Assembly (NCBI GenBank): GCA_964436045.1
Contig: CAYTBN010000010.1
Coordinates: 89,030 to 153,029, forward strand
Direction: 5' to 3'
Source of the DNA: CAYTBN01 sp964436045
GTDB lineage: Bacteria > Myxococcota_A > UBA796 > UBA9615 > CAYRNR01
Length of the DNA stretch: 64,000 nt
In this document: in pieces, positions 1-9,483 of the stretch
Numbering within the stretch: the first letter of the stretch is position 1
Layout of the letters: every line of letters begins with the position of its first letter
The notes under the pieces: generated by a model
Database searches by the model: none
Told to the model about the DNA's origin: nothing
What the model saw: only the letters and a program-made list of their open reading frames with translations
Made by a program: the position numbers and the translations under genes

Positions 1-100
1 CACGCGTGCAGCTACCCACGCGTTACCGGTCGATCCGCCGGGACAACAATGACCTGCCCCCCCGCCCACGGAGTGGATAGAGTGACGCGCGGAGGACAAA

Positions 101-1780
101 ATGATCGCTGCCCAGCGAACCCCCTTTCCCCTTGCCCTCGCACTGCTGCTCTTCGCCGGCTGCCCGGGCGAGGTGGATGACGACGTGAACGGCGACGACG
201 ATGCCAGCGGTGACGACGACGCGACCGGCGACGACGACACCAGCACGGTGGACCCCGAAGAGATCGACCCCCAGCGGATCCACGACGACGTGACGCTGCT
301 GTCCTCGGACGAGTTCGGCGGCCGCGAACCCGGGACCGAAGGCAACGAGGCGGCGGTCGAGTACGTGGAGGGAGTGTTCGAGGCGCTGGGGCTCGAACCG
401 GCCGGCGATCAGGGCAGCTATCGACAGAGTTTCCCGATGGACCGCTGGCTACAGCTGGCCCCAGCCGACGTGAGCCTCGGCGGGCAAGAACTGGGCGAGG
501 GGCAGGACTACCTGGTGTTCAGCTACTCGGGTGCGGGACAGGTCGACGCGGAGCTGGTGTTCGCCGGATACGGCATGACGGTGCCGCCCTTCGACGCCGG
601 CCAGTACCCGGACTGCCCGCTGGATCCGGCGGGCTACGACGACTACGCCGGCATCGATCTGACGGGCAAGGTGGCTCTGGTCGTGCGCCATGGCCCGGGC
701 GACGACGAGGCGGTCCACGACAACTGTCCCGCCAACGAGGCCGCCCTCGAGCTGCCGGCCCTGTGGACCTTTGGCTACAAGGCCGCCAACGCAAGACTGC
801 ACGGCGCGTCCGCGCTGGCGCTGGTCAACCACTACGACGCTGGCGCCTCTCCCCCAGAGGGTTACCTCGGGGGGGACTACTACACGGCCGACTTCCCGGC
901 GGTGACCCTGCACCGGGGCCTGGTGGAGAGCGCCGTCCCCGAGCTGTCGGAGTGGGTGACGGGGATCGACGAGAACCTGCAGCCGGCCGGCAGCCCGACC
1001 GGCGTCCCGATCTCCATCGAGGTCGCCGCCGAGATCCAGTCCCTGGCCGTCCCCAACGTGATCGGCGTGATCCCGGGGGTCGACGAGGAGTTGGGGGACG
1101 AGGTCGTGCTGGTCGGCTCCCACCTGGACCACGTCGGCACAGACCCGGGCACGGGCGAGATTTACAACGGAGCCGATGACAACGCGTCGGGCACCGCGGT
1201 GATGATGGAGCTGGCGCGGATGCTGGCCGGCAGCGGCTACGAACCGGCGCGTACCTTCGTGTTCGCCGGCTGGAACGCCGAGGAGCTGGGGCTCGTGGGC
1301 TCGTGCTACTACGTGGGCGAACCCGCGTTCCCCATCGAGGACACGATCCTCGCACTGAGCGTCGACATGGTCGGCTCCGGCGACGGCAGTGGCCTGAACC
1401 TGTTCGGCGGGCTGACCCCCGAGGACGCGTGGTTCGGCGACCTGATGAGCGCCGCTATCGACGAGCAGGGGCTGTCCTACGAGATCGTGCCCGCCCCGCC
1501 GACCTTCAACTCCGACCACGCCTGTTTTTCGTTCGCGGGGACCACCGGGCTGCTGGCCCTGACGCTGGGACCGCACGACACCTACCACACGCCCGAAGAC
1601 ACCATCGACGGCATCCTGACAGAGGACCTGGAGGCGGCCGCCCGTATGCTCTGGGCCGCCATCGAGCCCCTGGCCCTGGGGGTGGAGGACGAGGTCTCCC
1701 GGCAGGCGCCCTCACCATCGCGATCACATCCCCCGATCGGCCCCTCCCTCGCCCCAGCGCGCCTGGATCGACACCGCTGA
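101..1780 (+). CDS. Secreted M28-family zinc metallopeptidase lipoprotein
   Basis: Predicted di-zinc aminopeptidase of the M28 family, exported as a lipoprotein. The lipobox LFAGC puts the lipidated Cys at residue 21, followed by an Asp-rich linker (residues 26-47). A PA-like insert lies around residues 145-290. The catalytic part has GSHLDHVG (H341, D343), NGADDNASG (D359/D360), WNAEELG (E394/E395), VDMVG (D422) and the late His in HDTYHTPED (H496), matching the family metal ligands and general base. The last ~35 residues look low-complexity, and the 3' end overlaps the convergent transglutaminase gene by 57 bp. GGAGGA lies at normal distance from the ATG. Substrate is unknown; an aminopeptidase role is inferred from the family. 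Confidence 0.9.
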   Translation: MIAAQRTPFPLALALLLFAGCPGEVDDDVNGDDDASGDDDATGDDDTSTVDPEEIDPQRIHDDVTLLSSDEFGGREPGTEGNEAAVEYVEGVFEALGLEPAGDQGSYRQSFPMDRWLQLAPADVSLGGQELGEGQDYLVFSYSGAGQVDAELVFAGYGMTVPPFDAGQYPDCPLDPAGYDDYAGIDLTGKVALVVRHGPGDDEAVHDNCPANEAALELPALWTFGYKAANARLHGASALALVNHYDAGASPPEGYLGGDYYTADFPAVTLHRGLVESAVPELSEWVTGIDENLQPAGSPTGVPISIEVAAEIQSLAVPNVIGVIPGVDEELGDEVVLVGSHLDHVGTDPGTGEIYNGADDNASGTAVMMELARMLAGSGYEPARTFVFAGWNAEELGLVGSCYYVGEPAFPIEDTILALSVDMVGSGDGSGLNLFGGLTPEDAWFGDLMSAAIDEQGLSYEIVPAPPTFNSDHACFSFAGTTGLLALTLGPHDTYHTPEDTIDGILTEDLEAAARMLWAAIEPLALGVEDEVSRQAPSPSRSHPPIGPSLAPARLDRHR

Positions 1781-3922
1781 TCCCGCGCCGCGCCCGGGCA
1801 TCCGCCCCCGTCTGATCCGCCGGACCGAGGAGAGGATTATCCTGGCCGCCTGCAGGTCCTCCTGCGACGCCCGTCGACCGCCGAAGCGGACGGCGTAGTA
1901 ACGCTCGGCCAGGATATCCAGGTCGCCCGCCAGAACGGGGGCGCGCCGACTGGCCTCGGCGGTGATCTCCCGCGCCGTCGGGTGGGGTCCCTGCTCGTCG
2001 CCAAGCCGCCGCTGGAGGCGGGACAGCGCGCGCCGTGACAGGCGCACGAACCGCCGTGAGATCCCGGGGGGCACGTCCCCCCAGGCCGCCGTCGAATCCC
2101 GCCACCGCAGCAGCGCCCAGCGGACGAACAGGCCCAGCGCGATCAGCGCCAGCGCCGCGGCCAGACCCCCGATCCCGCCCAGCGTACGGCCGCGCTTGCC
2201 CGCCAGTTCGGGGATCGAGATCGAGGGGAATCCGGCGGGATCCGGGTTGCCCATCCCGCTGTAGGCTCGCTGGACGGCGTCCAGCTGCGCCTGCTGGTCG
2301 TAGTCCAGGACCAGGGTGCGCCAGCGGAGGCCGGCCAGGTCCAGCCAGCCACGCAGCTGGGCGCCCAGGCGCAGGCGGGCCCGCTCGTCGAACTGGGCCA
2401 CCGGGGTCGGATCGAAGATCTGCCAGCCCAGATCCGGGAAGTAGACCTCGACCCAGGAGTGGGCGTGGCGCTGGCGGACGATGAAGTACTCCCCAGCCGG
2501 GTTGTAGTCTCCGCCGTGGAAGCCGTTGACCATCCGCGTCGGGATCCCCTGGGAGCGCAACAGAACCGCCATCGCGGTGGCGAAGAACTCGCAGTGCCCC
2601 TCCTGGGACTCGAACAGGAAGTGGTCGATGGGATCGGCCTTGCCCGCCGAGGGCTGGTCGAGGGAGTAGGTGAATCCGCCGGAGAGCTGCTCCTGCGCCA
2701 CCAGGGCGGCGTCGTAGGGGGTATCACCCCGGGACACCCAGTCGGCGGCGAGTTCGGCCACCCGATCGCTGAGCGGCGGCAGCTGCAGGTAGCGCTCGGC
2801 CACGTGGTCCGGCGGCGGCCCGCTCGCGGCGCGGAACTCGTCGGCGGTCGGCCGGACGATCTGGGAGTGAACGGTGTACTCGGGCCGGTCGGCGCGCCGG
2901 GGGAAGAAGTACCCCTCCGTGCTGGCGGAATCGAGCCGATGCAGGGGCACCAGCAGCGACAGGGGGGTGCGCACGAAGAACACCACCCGGCTGTTCATCG
3001 GCTCGAGCACGTAGTGCTGGCTCTGGGTGGTGCCCGCGGGCGCCGGGATGTCCCCCAGGCGACCGTATTCCTGGTTCACCAGCGAGACCGTGGTGGCATC
3101 GCTGAGCCGCCATCGCTGGCCGTCGAAGGTGTCCAGCGCCAGTCCGTGGTAGTACAGCGGCAGGGTGACGGGGCTCCCCTCCGGATCGGTCACCGAGACC
3201 CGCATCACCGGCTCGTCGTTACGCTGGATCAGCCCCACGTCGCCCAGGCGGACCTCCTCGGAGAACCCCGAGACCTGGACCGGCGTCGCGAAGCCCTCGG
3301 CCAACCCGATCTGGAGGCGCGGCATCACCAGGAAGATGGCCGCAGTGCCCAGCAGCAGCCCCAGGGTCATGGATGTGACATAGGCCAGGTACAGCGGCCG
3401 GAGCAGGGCGTCGGGTCCGTTGGATCGGGGAACCGGTCCCCCCGCCCGTTGCCGCAGGCCCGCGTCCCGGATCTGTAGCAACAGCAGCGCCCAGACCGAG
3501 ACGATGGCAAAGGCCACGAACACCAGCAGGAATCCCAGCCGGATGGTCAGGATCGCGGCCAGCAGCAGCTGGCTGAACGCCAGCAAGATGTTGATCAGGT
3601 ATGCGCGGGTGCTCTCGCTGACCAGCAACCTGTAGACCTGCAGGAAGACCGTCAGGTGGGCCAGCACCGCCAGCAGATGCAGCCGCAAACCCAGGTAGGC
3701 GTACACCGCACCCAGCAGCGCCGCGGCGCCAAGCAGGTTCCACACCGCGTTGGGCACCCGCAGGCGGCGGGTGTCCACCAGCACCAGCAGGCACGAGGGC
3801 AGGGCGATCACCGTGGCCGCCGCGGAGAGCTGACCCGTGACCACCAGCGAGAGCGTGCCCAGCAACACCACCGCGATCATGGCGCCGTGGAAGGCCCGGT
3901 CGAGTCGCGCTCCGCCGGTCAT
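1724..3922 (-). CDS. TgpA-like membrane transglutaminase (DUF3488/transglutaminase core)
   Basis: A 732-residue membrane protein with several hydrophobic segments in residues 13-200, then a large extracytoplasmic region with a transglutaminase core. The catalytic triad is visible: C444 in EGHCEFFATA, H488 in HAHSWVEVYF and D504 in FDPTP. A further membrane segment lies near residues 580-600, before a basic cytoplasmic tail (DUF4129-like position). The ATG at 3922 is chosen because it overlaps the DUF58 stop as ATGA; an upstream extension would be Arg/Pro-rich shadow sequence. Third gene of a MoxR-DUF58-TgpA operon, a conserved association thought to act in envelope protein processing or complex assembly. 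The actual substrate is not known. Confidence 0.9.
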   Translation of the reverse strand: MTGGARLDRAFHGAMIAVVLLGTLSLVVTGQLSAAATVIALPSCLLVLVDTRRLRVPNAVWNLLGAAALLGAVYAYLGLRLHLLAVLAHLTVFLQVYRLLVSESTRAYLINILLAFSQLLLAAILTIRLGFLLVFVAFAIVSVWALLLLQIRDAGLRQRAGGPVPRSNGPDALLRPLYLAYVTSMTLGLLLGTAAIFLVMPRLQIGLAEGFATPVQVSGFSEEVRLGDVGLIQRNDEPVMRVSVTDPEGSPVTLPLYYHGLALDTFDGQRWRLSDATTVSLVNQEYGRLGDIPAPAGTTQSQHYVLEPMNSRVVFFVRTPLSLLVPLHRLDSASTEGYFFPRRADRPEYTVHSQIVRPTADEFRAASGPPPDHVAERYLQLPPLSDRVAELAADWVSRGDTPYDAALVAQEQLSGGFTYSLDQPSAGKADPIDHFLFESQEGHCEFFATAMAVLLRSQGIPTRMVNGFHGGDYNPAGEYFIVRQRHAHSWVEVYFPDLGWQIFDPTPVAQFDERARLRLGAQLRGWLDLAGLRWRTLVLDYDQQAQLDAVQRAYSGMGNPDPAGFPSISIPELAGKRGRTLGGIGGLAAALALIALGLFVRWALLRWRDSTAAWGDVPPGISRRFVRLSRRALSRLQRRLGDEQGPHPTAREITAEASRRAPVLAGDLDILAERYYAVRFGGRRASQEDLQAARIILSSVRRIRRGRMPGRGAGSAVSIQARWGEGGADRGM

Positions 3923-5046
3923 GCCACCACCACGTCGTGCCCGCCGAGCTGGCCTCGCAGGGTGCTCAGCCGCGCGGTGAGCGGGGTCTGGGGCGTGGGG
4001 ATCACGGCCAGGTGGCGCAACACCTCCCGGCGCTGGGCGAGCCCTGCCCGGGGAGCCAGACAACCCGCGGGGGTCAACAACCCGACCTCGTGGCCCGCGG
4101 CCAGCAGGTCACAGGCCGCCCGGGCCGCCTGGCTGACCTGGCGCTCGAAGTCGTCTGCGAAGTTCGGGGCCGTCGCCGGGACCGCGCCCGGCAGCAGGTG
4201 GACGGTGGCCCGCTCCCGGTTGCCGTCGCTGCGCTCCACCGCCACGAGCTGGTCCCGCCGAGCCGAGGTCTTCCAGTGGATTCGCCGGGCGTCCTCGCCC
4301 TCGGCAAAGTCCCGCAGCCCCCGGAAATCCCCGTCCAGGCCGGTCCGCTGGCCGCTGCGATCCCCCTGGCTGGCCGGGTGTGATCCCCGGGGTGGTGGTT
4401 CACCCGCCAGGCGGGGGTAGACCAGGACCTCGGCGTTGTCCTTCAGCCGGTAGGACTTGAGGAAGAGGCCGAAGGGAAAGCGGGTGCTGACCCGGAATCC
4501 GCGCAACCGGTGTAGGCCCCGGCGGTGGAAGGTGTATTCCATCCGTCGTGAAGCCCGGTCTCCGGCGGCCAGGTGGACCACCGTGATCTCGCCGCCGCCG
4601 CCGTCGGCCCGGGTTCCTGACTCCTCGCCGATGGTCATGGCGACATTGGGCAGCCAGCGGCGCTCGTTGGACAGCAGGATCCGGCCCTGGGCCGGCTCCC
4701 CGGCGTGCAGGTCGCCCGGCAGCTGCCGGGCCAGCCTGATCCTGCGGATCGCACTCTCGGACAGCACACCCGAGACGGCCACCAACCCCAGCGCCATCGC
4801 GCACAGCAGGTACAGCAGGTTGTTGCCCGTGTTCAGCGCCGCACCTGCCACGGCCAGGATCATCAGCATGTAGACGCTGCCCTCGATGGTGGGGCGCAGA
4901 CTGCGGGGCGGGGTGACCATCCGCAGCAACAACCCCCCCAGGCGGCGGACCAGGGGCGCTGGCTCGGCCTCGCCGGGATCGGGCAGCACGGGGCCGGCCG
5001 GGGGCAGGGATGGGCGCCGCCACGGGAGCCGGAGCGAGCGCGCCAT
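3919..5046 (-). CDS. DUF58 domain-containing membrane-anchored protein
   Basis: A 375-residue protein with two adjacent transmembrane segments (about 56-72 and 76-95) and a C-terminal DUF58 region. The hallmark GLRDFAEGEDARRIHWK is at about residues 243-259. DUF58 proteins regularly pair with MoxR AAA ATPases and vWA or transglutaminase proteins, and here the gene lies between a MoxR and a TgpA-like gene. It starts 6 bp after the MoxR stop and overlaps the transglutaminase gene by 4 bp, so all three are probably co-translated. Biochemical function of DUF58 is not established. Confidence 0.92.
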   Translation of the reverse strand: MARSLRLPWRRPSLPPAGPVLPDPGEAEPAPLVRRLGGLLLRMVTPPRSLRPTIEGSVYMLMILAVAGAALNTGNNLLYLLCAMALGLVAVSGVLSESAIRRIRLARQLPGDLHAGEPAQGRILLSNERRWLPNVAMTIGEESGTRADGGGGEITVVHLAAGDRASRRMEYTFHRRGLHRLRGFRVSTRFPFGLFLKSYRLKDNAEVLVYPRLAGEPPPRGSHPASQGDRSGQRTGLDGDFRGLRDFAEGEDARRIHWKTSARRDQLVAVERSDGNRERATVHLLPGAVPATAPNFADDFERQVSQAARAACDLLAAGHEVGLLTPAGCLAPRAGLAQRREVLRHLAVIPTPQTPLTARLSTLRGQLGGHDVVVA

Positions 5047-5052
5047 GGGTGA

Positions 5053-6054
5053 TCAGGCCGGCGGCGGCTCTGCGTCCACCAGCTCGGCGATGGTCTCCGC
5101 GGTCGGGCGTGCGCCGGCCAGTGGATCCCCCGCGGGCAAGACCCGGTGGGCCAGTACGGCGACGGCCACCGCCTTGACGTCGTCGGGGATCGTGAAGTCC
5201 CGGCCCTCGAGCAGGGCGTAGGCGCGCGAAGCCCGGGTCAGCGCCTGGGTCCCGCGGGGACTGGCGCCCAGCACCAGGTCCGTGGACGAGCGAGTGGCAT
5301 CCACCAGCTGCAGGATGTAGTCCTCGATGCCCGCGTCCATCCGCACCTGCCGGGCCTGCGCCTGTAACGCGGCCAGCTGCTCTGGCTCGACCACGGCCCC
5401 GACATCCTCTCCGCCCTCGCCACTGCCGTGCATCACCCGTCGCTCGGCGTCGCGGTCCGGATAGCCCATCGAGGTACGGATCAGGAAACGGTCCAGCTGG
5501 GACTCGGGCAGAGGAAAGGTGCCGTGATATTCGCGCGGATTCTGGGTCGCGATCACGTGGAACGGTTCGGGAAGATCGTGACGCACACCGTCGATGTGCA
5601 CCTGCCCGGTGTTCATCGCCTCGAGCAGGGCCGACTGGGTCTTGGGCGTGGTCCGGTTGACCTCGTCGGCCAGCACCAGGTTGGCGAAGATCGGCCCCTG
5701 CTTGAACCGGAATTCGGCCCGGTTCCGGTCGAAGACCGTCACCCCGAGGATATCGCCGGGCAGCAGGTCGGAGGTGAACTGGATCCGCCGGAACGAACAC
5801 CCCAGCGCAGCCGCAATGGCCCGTGCCAGGGTCGTTTTGCCCACTCCGGGGACGTCCTCGAGCAACACGTGGCCGCCGGCGAGGACCCCGGTCAGGACCC
5901 GGTCGATGACCTCGTCCTTGCCCAGGATCGCGCTGCCCACCGCCGTCCGCAGCCGGCGGATCAGGGGTGCCGCCTCGCCGTGGGTCAGTGGTTCAGCCAC
6001 GCGGGGGGCACGTTCGGCGTAGTCCCGGGCCATCGGTGTCGCTCCAGGTTCCAT
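5053..6054 (-). CDS. MoxR-family AAA+ ATPase
   Basis: A 333-residue MoxR-type ATPase. Walker A PGVGKTT is at residues 69-75 and Walker B LVLADE ends at D129-E130, followed by VNRTTPKTQSALLEAM and the sensor-1 region IATQNP. The C-terminal helical lid holds the usual SPRGTQAL motif. MoxR proteins are chaperone-like ATPases that assemble or activate partner complexes, here presumably the DUF58 and TgpA-like products downstream. First gene of the operon. An internal Met eight codons in is an alternative start. Confidence 0.93.
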   Translation of the reverse strand: MEPGATPMARDYAERAPRVAEPLTHGEAAPLIRRLRTAVGSAILGKDEVIDRVLTGVLAGGHVLLEDVPGVGKTTLARAIAAALGCSFRRIQFTSDLLPGDILGVTVFDRNRAEFRFKQGPIFANLVLADEVNRTTPKTQSALLEAMNTGQVHIDGVRHDLPEPFHVIATQNPREYHGTFPLPESQLDRFLIRTSMGYPDRDAERRVMHGSGEGGEDVGAVVEPEQLAALQAQARQVRMDAGIEDYILQLVDATRSSTDLVLGASPRGTQALTRASRAYALLEGRDFTIPDDVKAVAVAVLAHRVLPAGDPLAGARPTAETIAELVDAEPPPA

Positions 6055-6157
6055 TGTCCTTCAGCCGTGCGCGTCTTGGGAAGCAACCTAATCACGCCGC
6101 TTCGGGGCGCCAACCGACAGGACCCGCGGGGGTGTACCTGGATTCCGCGGCGGCGGA

Positions 6158-8098
6158 TCAGGACTCGGCCAACACCGCCGTGAGGGTGTCCAGCAGGTCG
6201 GTGGCCGCGTAGGGCTTGGGCAGCACTCCCGCAAATCCGTGGGCGCGGTGGTCGGCCATCACCGGATCGTTGGAATAGCCGCTGGAGACGACGGCTCGGA
6301 CGCCGCCGTCGATGGCGTGCAGTAGACGGATGGTCTCCTTGCCACCCAGGCCCCCGGGGATCGTCAGGTCGAGGACCACGGCGTCGAACCGCCGTCCCGC
6401 GCGCATGGCCTCTTCGTAAGCTTCCAGCGCTGCCTGTCCGTGGTGGGCCACGTGAACGTCGTAACCATGGGAACCCAGGATGGTGGCGGCGATGTCCGCG
6501 ACCGAGGGTTCGTCGTCCATCACGAGCACCCGTGCACCCGCGGCGCAGTCCGGATCGCGCCGGGCTGGCGAATCCTCCTCGTCGAGGGCGGATGCAGGTA
6601 GGCGCACGCGCATGACCGTGCCCTGGTCGCCTGTGGATTCGATCTCGACCTGTCCGCCGTGGCGCTTGGCGATGGAGTAGACGGTCGAGAGCCCCAGGCC
6701 CTGGCTACCCTCGCGGGTCGAGAAGAAGGGCTCGAAGATCCGCTCGCGCACCGCCTGGGAGATGCCCTCGCCCTCGTCCGCCACGGTGATCACCACCTCG
6801 CCTGCCTGTGGCTCGTTGTGGGCCTCGACCCGGACCTCGCCGCCCTCGGGCATGGCCTGCACCGCGTTGAGCACGAGGTTGCGAACGAGCTGGGTGATCT
6901 GGCCCTCGTCCGCGGCCACGGGCCGCAGATCCGGCGCAGGGGAGATCCGGCAGCGTACCCTGGACCCGGCCGCCCCCAGCCGGCTGGTATCCCTCAGCAG
7001 CCGGGCCAGGTCCAGACGCTTGCGCACGGGGGCGCCGCCGCTGGAGAAGGTCAACAGCTGGGAGGTCAACTCGCGGGCGCGGGAGCAGGCGGCCTCGGCG
7101 GCCGCCAGCCGGTCCTCGATCAGGCTGGCGGGACGGGCCTCCATCCGCGCCAGGCTCAGGTTGCCGACCACGGCGGTCAGTGCGTTGTTGAAGTCGTGGG
7201 CGATCCCCCCTGCGAGAACACCCAGCGACTCGAGCTTGTCCAGCATCTGCATCTCGCCCTCGAGACGCCTGTGCTCGGTGATGTCCATCGCGATGGCGAT
7301 GCCGTAGGACTCGCTGCTGTTGGCGTTCCCGTGCCAGGTGGCGGTCATGTGGCCCCATACCGTCTCGCCGTCGCCACGCACGAAGCGCTTCTCCACGTCC
7401 AGCCGAGGCAACGTCCCGTCGTGCAAGCGGGCGAATTCGTCGACGCACATCGCCCGATCGTCCGGGTGAGTCAGTTCCATCATCGTGGTCGCGCGGATCT
7501 CGGACGATTCGCGGCCGACGAAGGCCAGGAACGCTGGGTTGGCGTCGATGAAGCCGCCATCTCGGTCGAGGACGGCGATGCCGACCTGGGCTGCGTCGAA
7601 GATGGTCCGCAGCCGCCTCTCGCTGGCGCCGAGGGCCAGCTGGGTGCCCCGTTCGTGGGTGACGTCCTGGACGGTGATCAGGGCCTGGTCGTCGGGCAGA
7701 TGGGAGAGGCGGATCGCGAGCCACAGCTCGGTGCCGCGGGGGGAACGGACGGGCAGCAATCGCCTCGGGGGAGTCTCGGCGGTCAGGTCCTCGAACAGCA
7801 CCGCCCCGGCGGCCTTGCGCAGGGTGTCGTCGGGGAAGAGGCCATCGAACAGCTGACTGACGTGGGGCGGCAGCGGGCCGTCGAACTCGAGCAGGGTGCG
7901 AAGGGAGTCGCTCGCCGAGATGTGATTACCCTGTCGATCGATGACGAAGTAGCCGATCCGATTGTGCTGCAGGACGTCGTCGTGGAACCGGCGTGCCCAC
8001 GCAGCCATCCGCGAGGCCTCCTTCGCGGCCGCGAGTTCGCGCTCCAGCTGTTCGATCTCCGCCCTCAACGGACCGGTATCGTCTTTGGCTTCCCCCAT
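6158..8098 (-). CDS. Cytoplasmic PAS hybrid sensor histidine kinase/response regulator
   Basis: A 646-residue hybrid kinase with no signal peptide or membrane segment, so probably a soluble sensor. A short coiled-coil start (1-35) is followed by two PAS-like domains (about 40-150 and 160-275; the second carries the HPDDR and DITEHRRLE signatures). HisKA has phosphoacceptor H301 in GGIAHDFNN. HATPase has N-box N411, DEGEGI and GLGLS. A receiver domain (523-645) has acidic pocket DDE, phosphoacceptor D577 and K628. The usual switch Thr is Ser (S606). No output-domain gene lies beside it, so its signal and partner are unknown. Phosphorelay through a separate Hpt or regulator is inferred. Confidence 0.92.
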   Translation of the reverse strand: MGEAKDDTGPLRAEIEQLERELAAAKEASRMAAWARRFHDDVLQHNRIGYFVIDRQGNHISASDSLRTLLEFDGPLPPHVSQLFDGLFPDDTLRKAAGAVLFEDLTAETPPRRLLPVRSPRGTELWLAIRLSHLPDDQALITVQDVTHERGTQLALGASERRLRTIFDAAQVGIAVLDRDGGFIDANPAFLAFVGRESSEIRATTMMELTHPDDRAMCVDEFARLHDGTLPRLDVEKRFVRGDGETVWGHMTATWHGNANSSESYGIAIAMDITEHRRLEGEMQMLDKLESLGVLAGGIAHDFNNALTAVVGNLSLARMEARPASLIEDRLAAAEAACSRARELTSQLLTFSSGGAPVRKRLDLARLLRDTSRLGAAGSRVRCRISPAPDLRPVAADEGQITQLVRNLVLNAVQAMPEGGEVRVEAHNEPQAGEVVITVADEGEGISQAVRERIFEPFFSTREGSQGLGLSTVYSIAKRHGGQVEIESTGDQGTVMRVRLPASALDEEDSPARRDPDCAAGARVLVMDDEPSVADIAATILGSHGYDVHVAHHGQAALEAYEEAMRAGRRFDAVVLDLTIPGGLGGKETIRLLHAIDGGVRAVVSSGYSNDPVMADHRAHGFAGVLPKPYAATDLLDTLTAVLAES

Positions 8099-8157
8099 CT
8101 ACTACACTCCACGACACATTGTAGCCGAGGAGGTCCAGCCCTACCTGCACACAGCTC

Positions 8158-9483
8158 TTACAAACCGCGGGTCAGCGCCAGCACGGACTCCACGTGATGG
8201 GTCTGGGGAAACAGGTCGTGCAGGGTCCACGAGTGGACGGTGTAACCGGCGTTCTGCAGCGCTGCGCAGTCCCGGGCCTGGGTGACCGGATCGCAGCTGA
8301 TGTAGACGACGGCCGCGGGATCCAGCGCGACGATCGCCGGGATCGAGTCCGCCGCCCCGCTCCGCGGGGGATCGAGGAGCAGCAGGTCCGTCGGCGCCTC
8401 ACCCGTCAGCGGTCCCAGCTCCCCGCCGGCCCTGCCCGCGTGGAATCCACTGGCGGTCAATTCCTGGGCGGTCGCGGAAAAACGGGCGTCTTCGATGGCT
8501 CCCCGGGACAGCTCGATGCCCGCGCCGTGCAAACCGGCGGCGAGCAGGGGCAGGGTGAAGTTGCCGGCTCCACAGAACAGATCCACGAACCGGCCCTCTG
8601 CAGGCGAAAGCTCCAGCGCCAGGTCCCGCACCCGCGTCACCAGCCCGCGATTGGCGCCGGGGTTGGCCTGGACGAAGGCCAGCGGACCGGCGTGTAACCT
8701 CAGATCCCCGGTCAACTCCAGCGAGACGCGGGGCGGGCCGTGGAGCACCTCCCCGGCGGCCCAGACCGCTCCGCCGCCCGCCGCCAGGCCGGCCAGCGCC
8801 AGGGTCAGCCGCCGATCGGGCTGCGCACGCCGCCTCCGCCAGAAGAGGTGGACCGCCCACGGGGTGGAATCGTCGCCCGCCCGCAGCTCCGCCCCGGAGA
8901 CCTGGCGACCGAATCCCGCCGTGTCGTCGGCCGCCGCCCGTCGCAGGGCCCCCAGCGCCCGGTTCACTCCCTCTTCGGCCACGGCGCAACGATCGATGGC
9001 CACCACCTTGTGGCTGCCCCGGGCGAAGAAGCCGATCTGTCCGGCCCGATCCACGTGGATGCGGATCCGTCCCCGGTAGCCGAGCTGGGTCGGCGAGGCG
9101 TCGACCACCTTGGGCGGAGAGGCCTCGAGCTTCCCGATGCGCCGGCCCGCCTCGGCCGCGATCCGGTGTTTCCAGTCCAGCTGGCTGGCGTACTCCAGCC
9201 CCATCCAGTCGCAGCCGCCGCAGCGGTCGGCCCAGGGGCAGGGCGGGGGCACCCGCTCCGGTGCGGGATCGACGATCTCCGTGACCGTGCCCTCGGCGAC
9301 CCGGGCCCGCCGTCGCTGCAACCGGACCCGGACCCGCTCGCCAGGGAAGGCCCCGGCCACGAACAGGGGCGTCCCATCCTCCAGGCGAGCGAAGGCCCGC
9401 CCCCCTGCGACCAGGTCGCCAGCGACCACCTCGACGGTGCGCGGGTCGGGGGATGGAGGTCCGATCGGCTCGGGGGGTGTCAA
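8158..9483 (-). CDS. 23S rRNA uracil-5-methyltransferase, RlmD/RumA type
   Basis: A 441-residue class I SAM-dependent RNA methyltransferase with an N-terminal TRAM-like domain (about 13-72). Iron-sulfur ligands are C82, C88 and C91 (C-x5-C-x2-C) plus C166. The SAM site is FVDLFCGAGNFTLPL (about 299-313), and the catalytic region has LLLDPPRSGA and nucleophile C397 in YISCDP; E432 in HHVESV fits the general base. The start is inferred as TTG at 9483: it overlaps the preceding stop as TTGA, AGGGA lies just upstream, and the resulting length is typical of RlmD. It could be an RlmC/RlmCD or TrmA variant; the TRAM domain and 4-Cys cluster favour RlmD. Confidence 0.88.
   Translation of the reverse strand: MTPPEPIGPPSPDPRTVEVVAGDLVAGGRAFARLEDGTPLFVAGAFPGERVRVRLQRRRARVAEGTVTEIVDPAPERVPPPCPWADRCGGCDWMGLEYASQLDWKHRIAAEAGRRIGKLEASPPKVVDASPTQLGYRGRIRIHVDRAGQIGFFARGSHKVVAIDRCAVAEEGVNRALGALRRAAADDTAGFGRQVSGAELRAGDDSTPWAVHLFWRRRRAQPDRRLTLALAGLAAGGGAVWAAGEVLHGPPRVSLELTGDLRLHAGPLAFVQANPGANRGLVTRVRDLALELSPAEGRFVDLFCGAGNFTLPLLAAGLHGAGIELSRGAIEDARFSATAQELTASGFHAGRAGGELGPLTGEAPTDLLLLDPPRSGAADSIPAIVALDPAAVVYISCDPVTQARDCAALQNAGYTVHSWTLHDLFPQTHHVESVLALTRGL

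Noticed and set aside
6158..8098. Two-component system with an adjacent response regulator gene
   Set aside because: Neighbouring genes are MoxR and an rRNA methyltransferase; the only receiver domain is the one inside the kinase.
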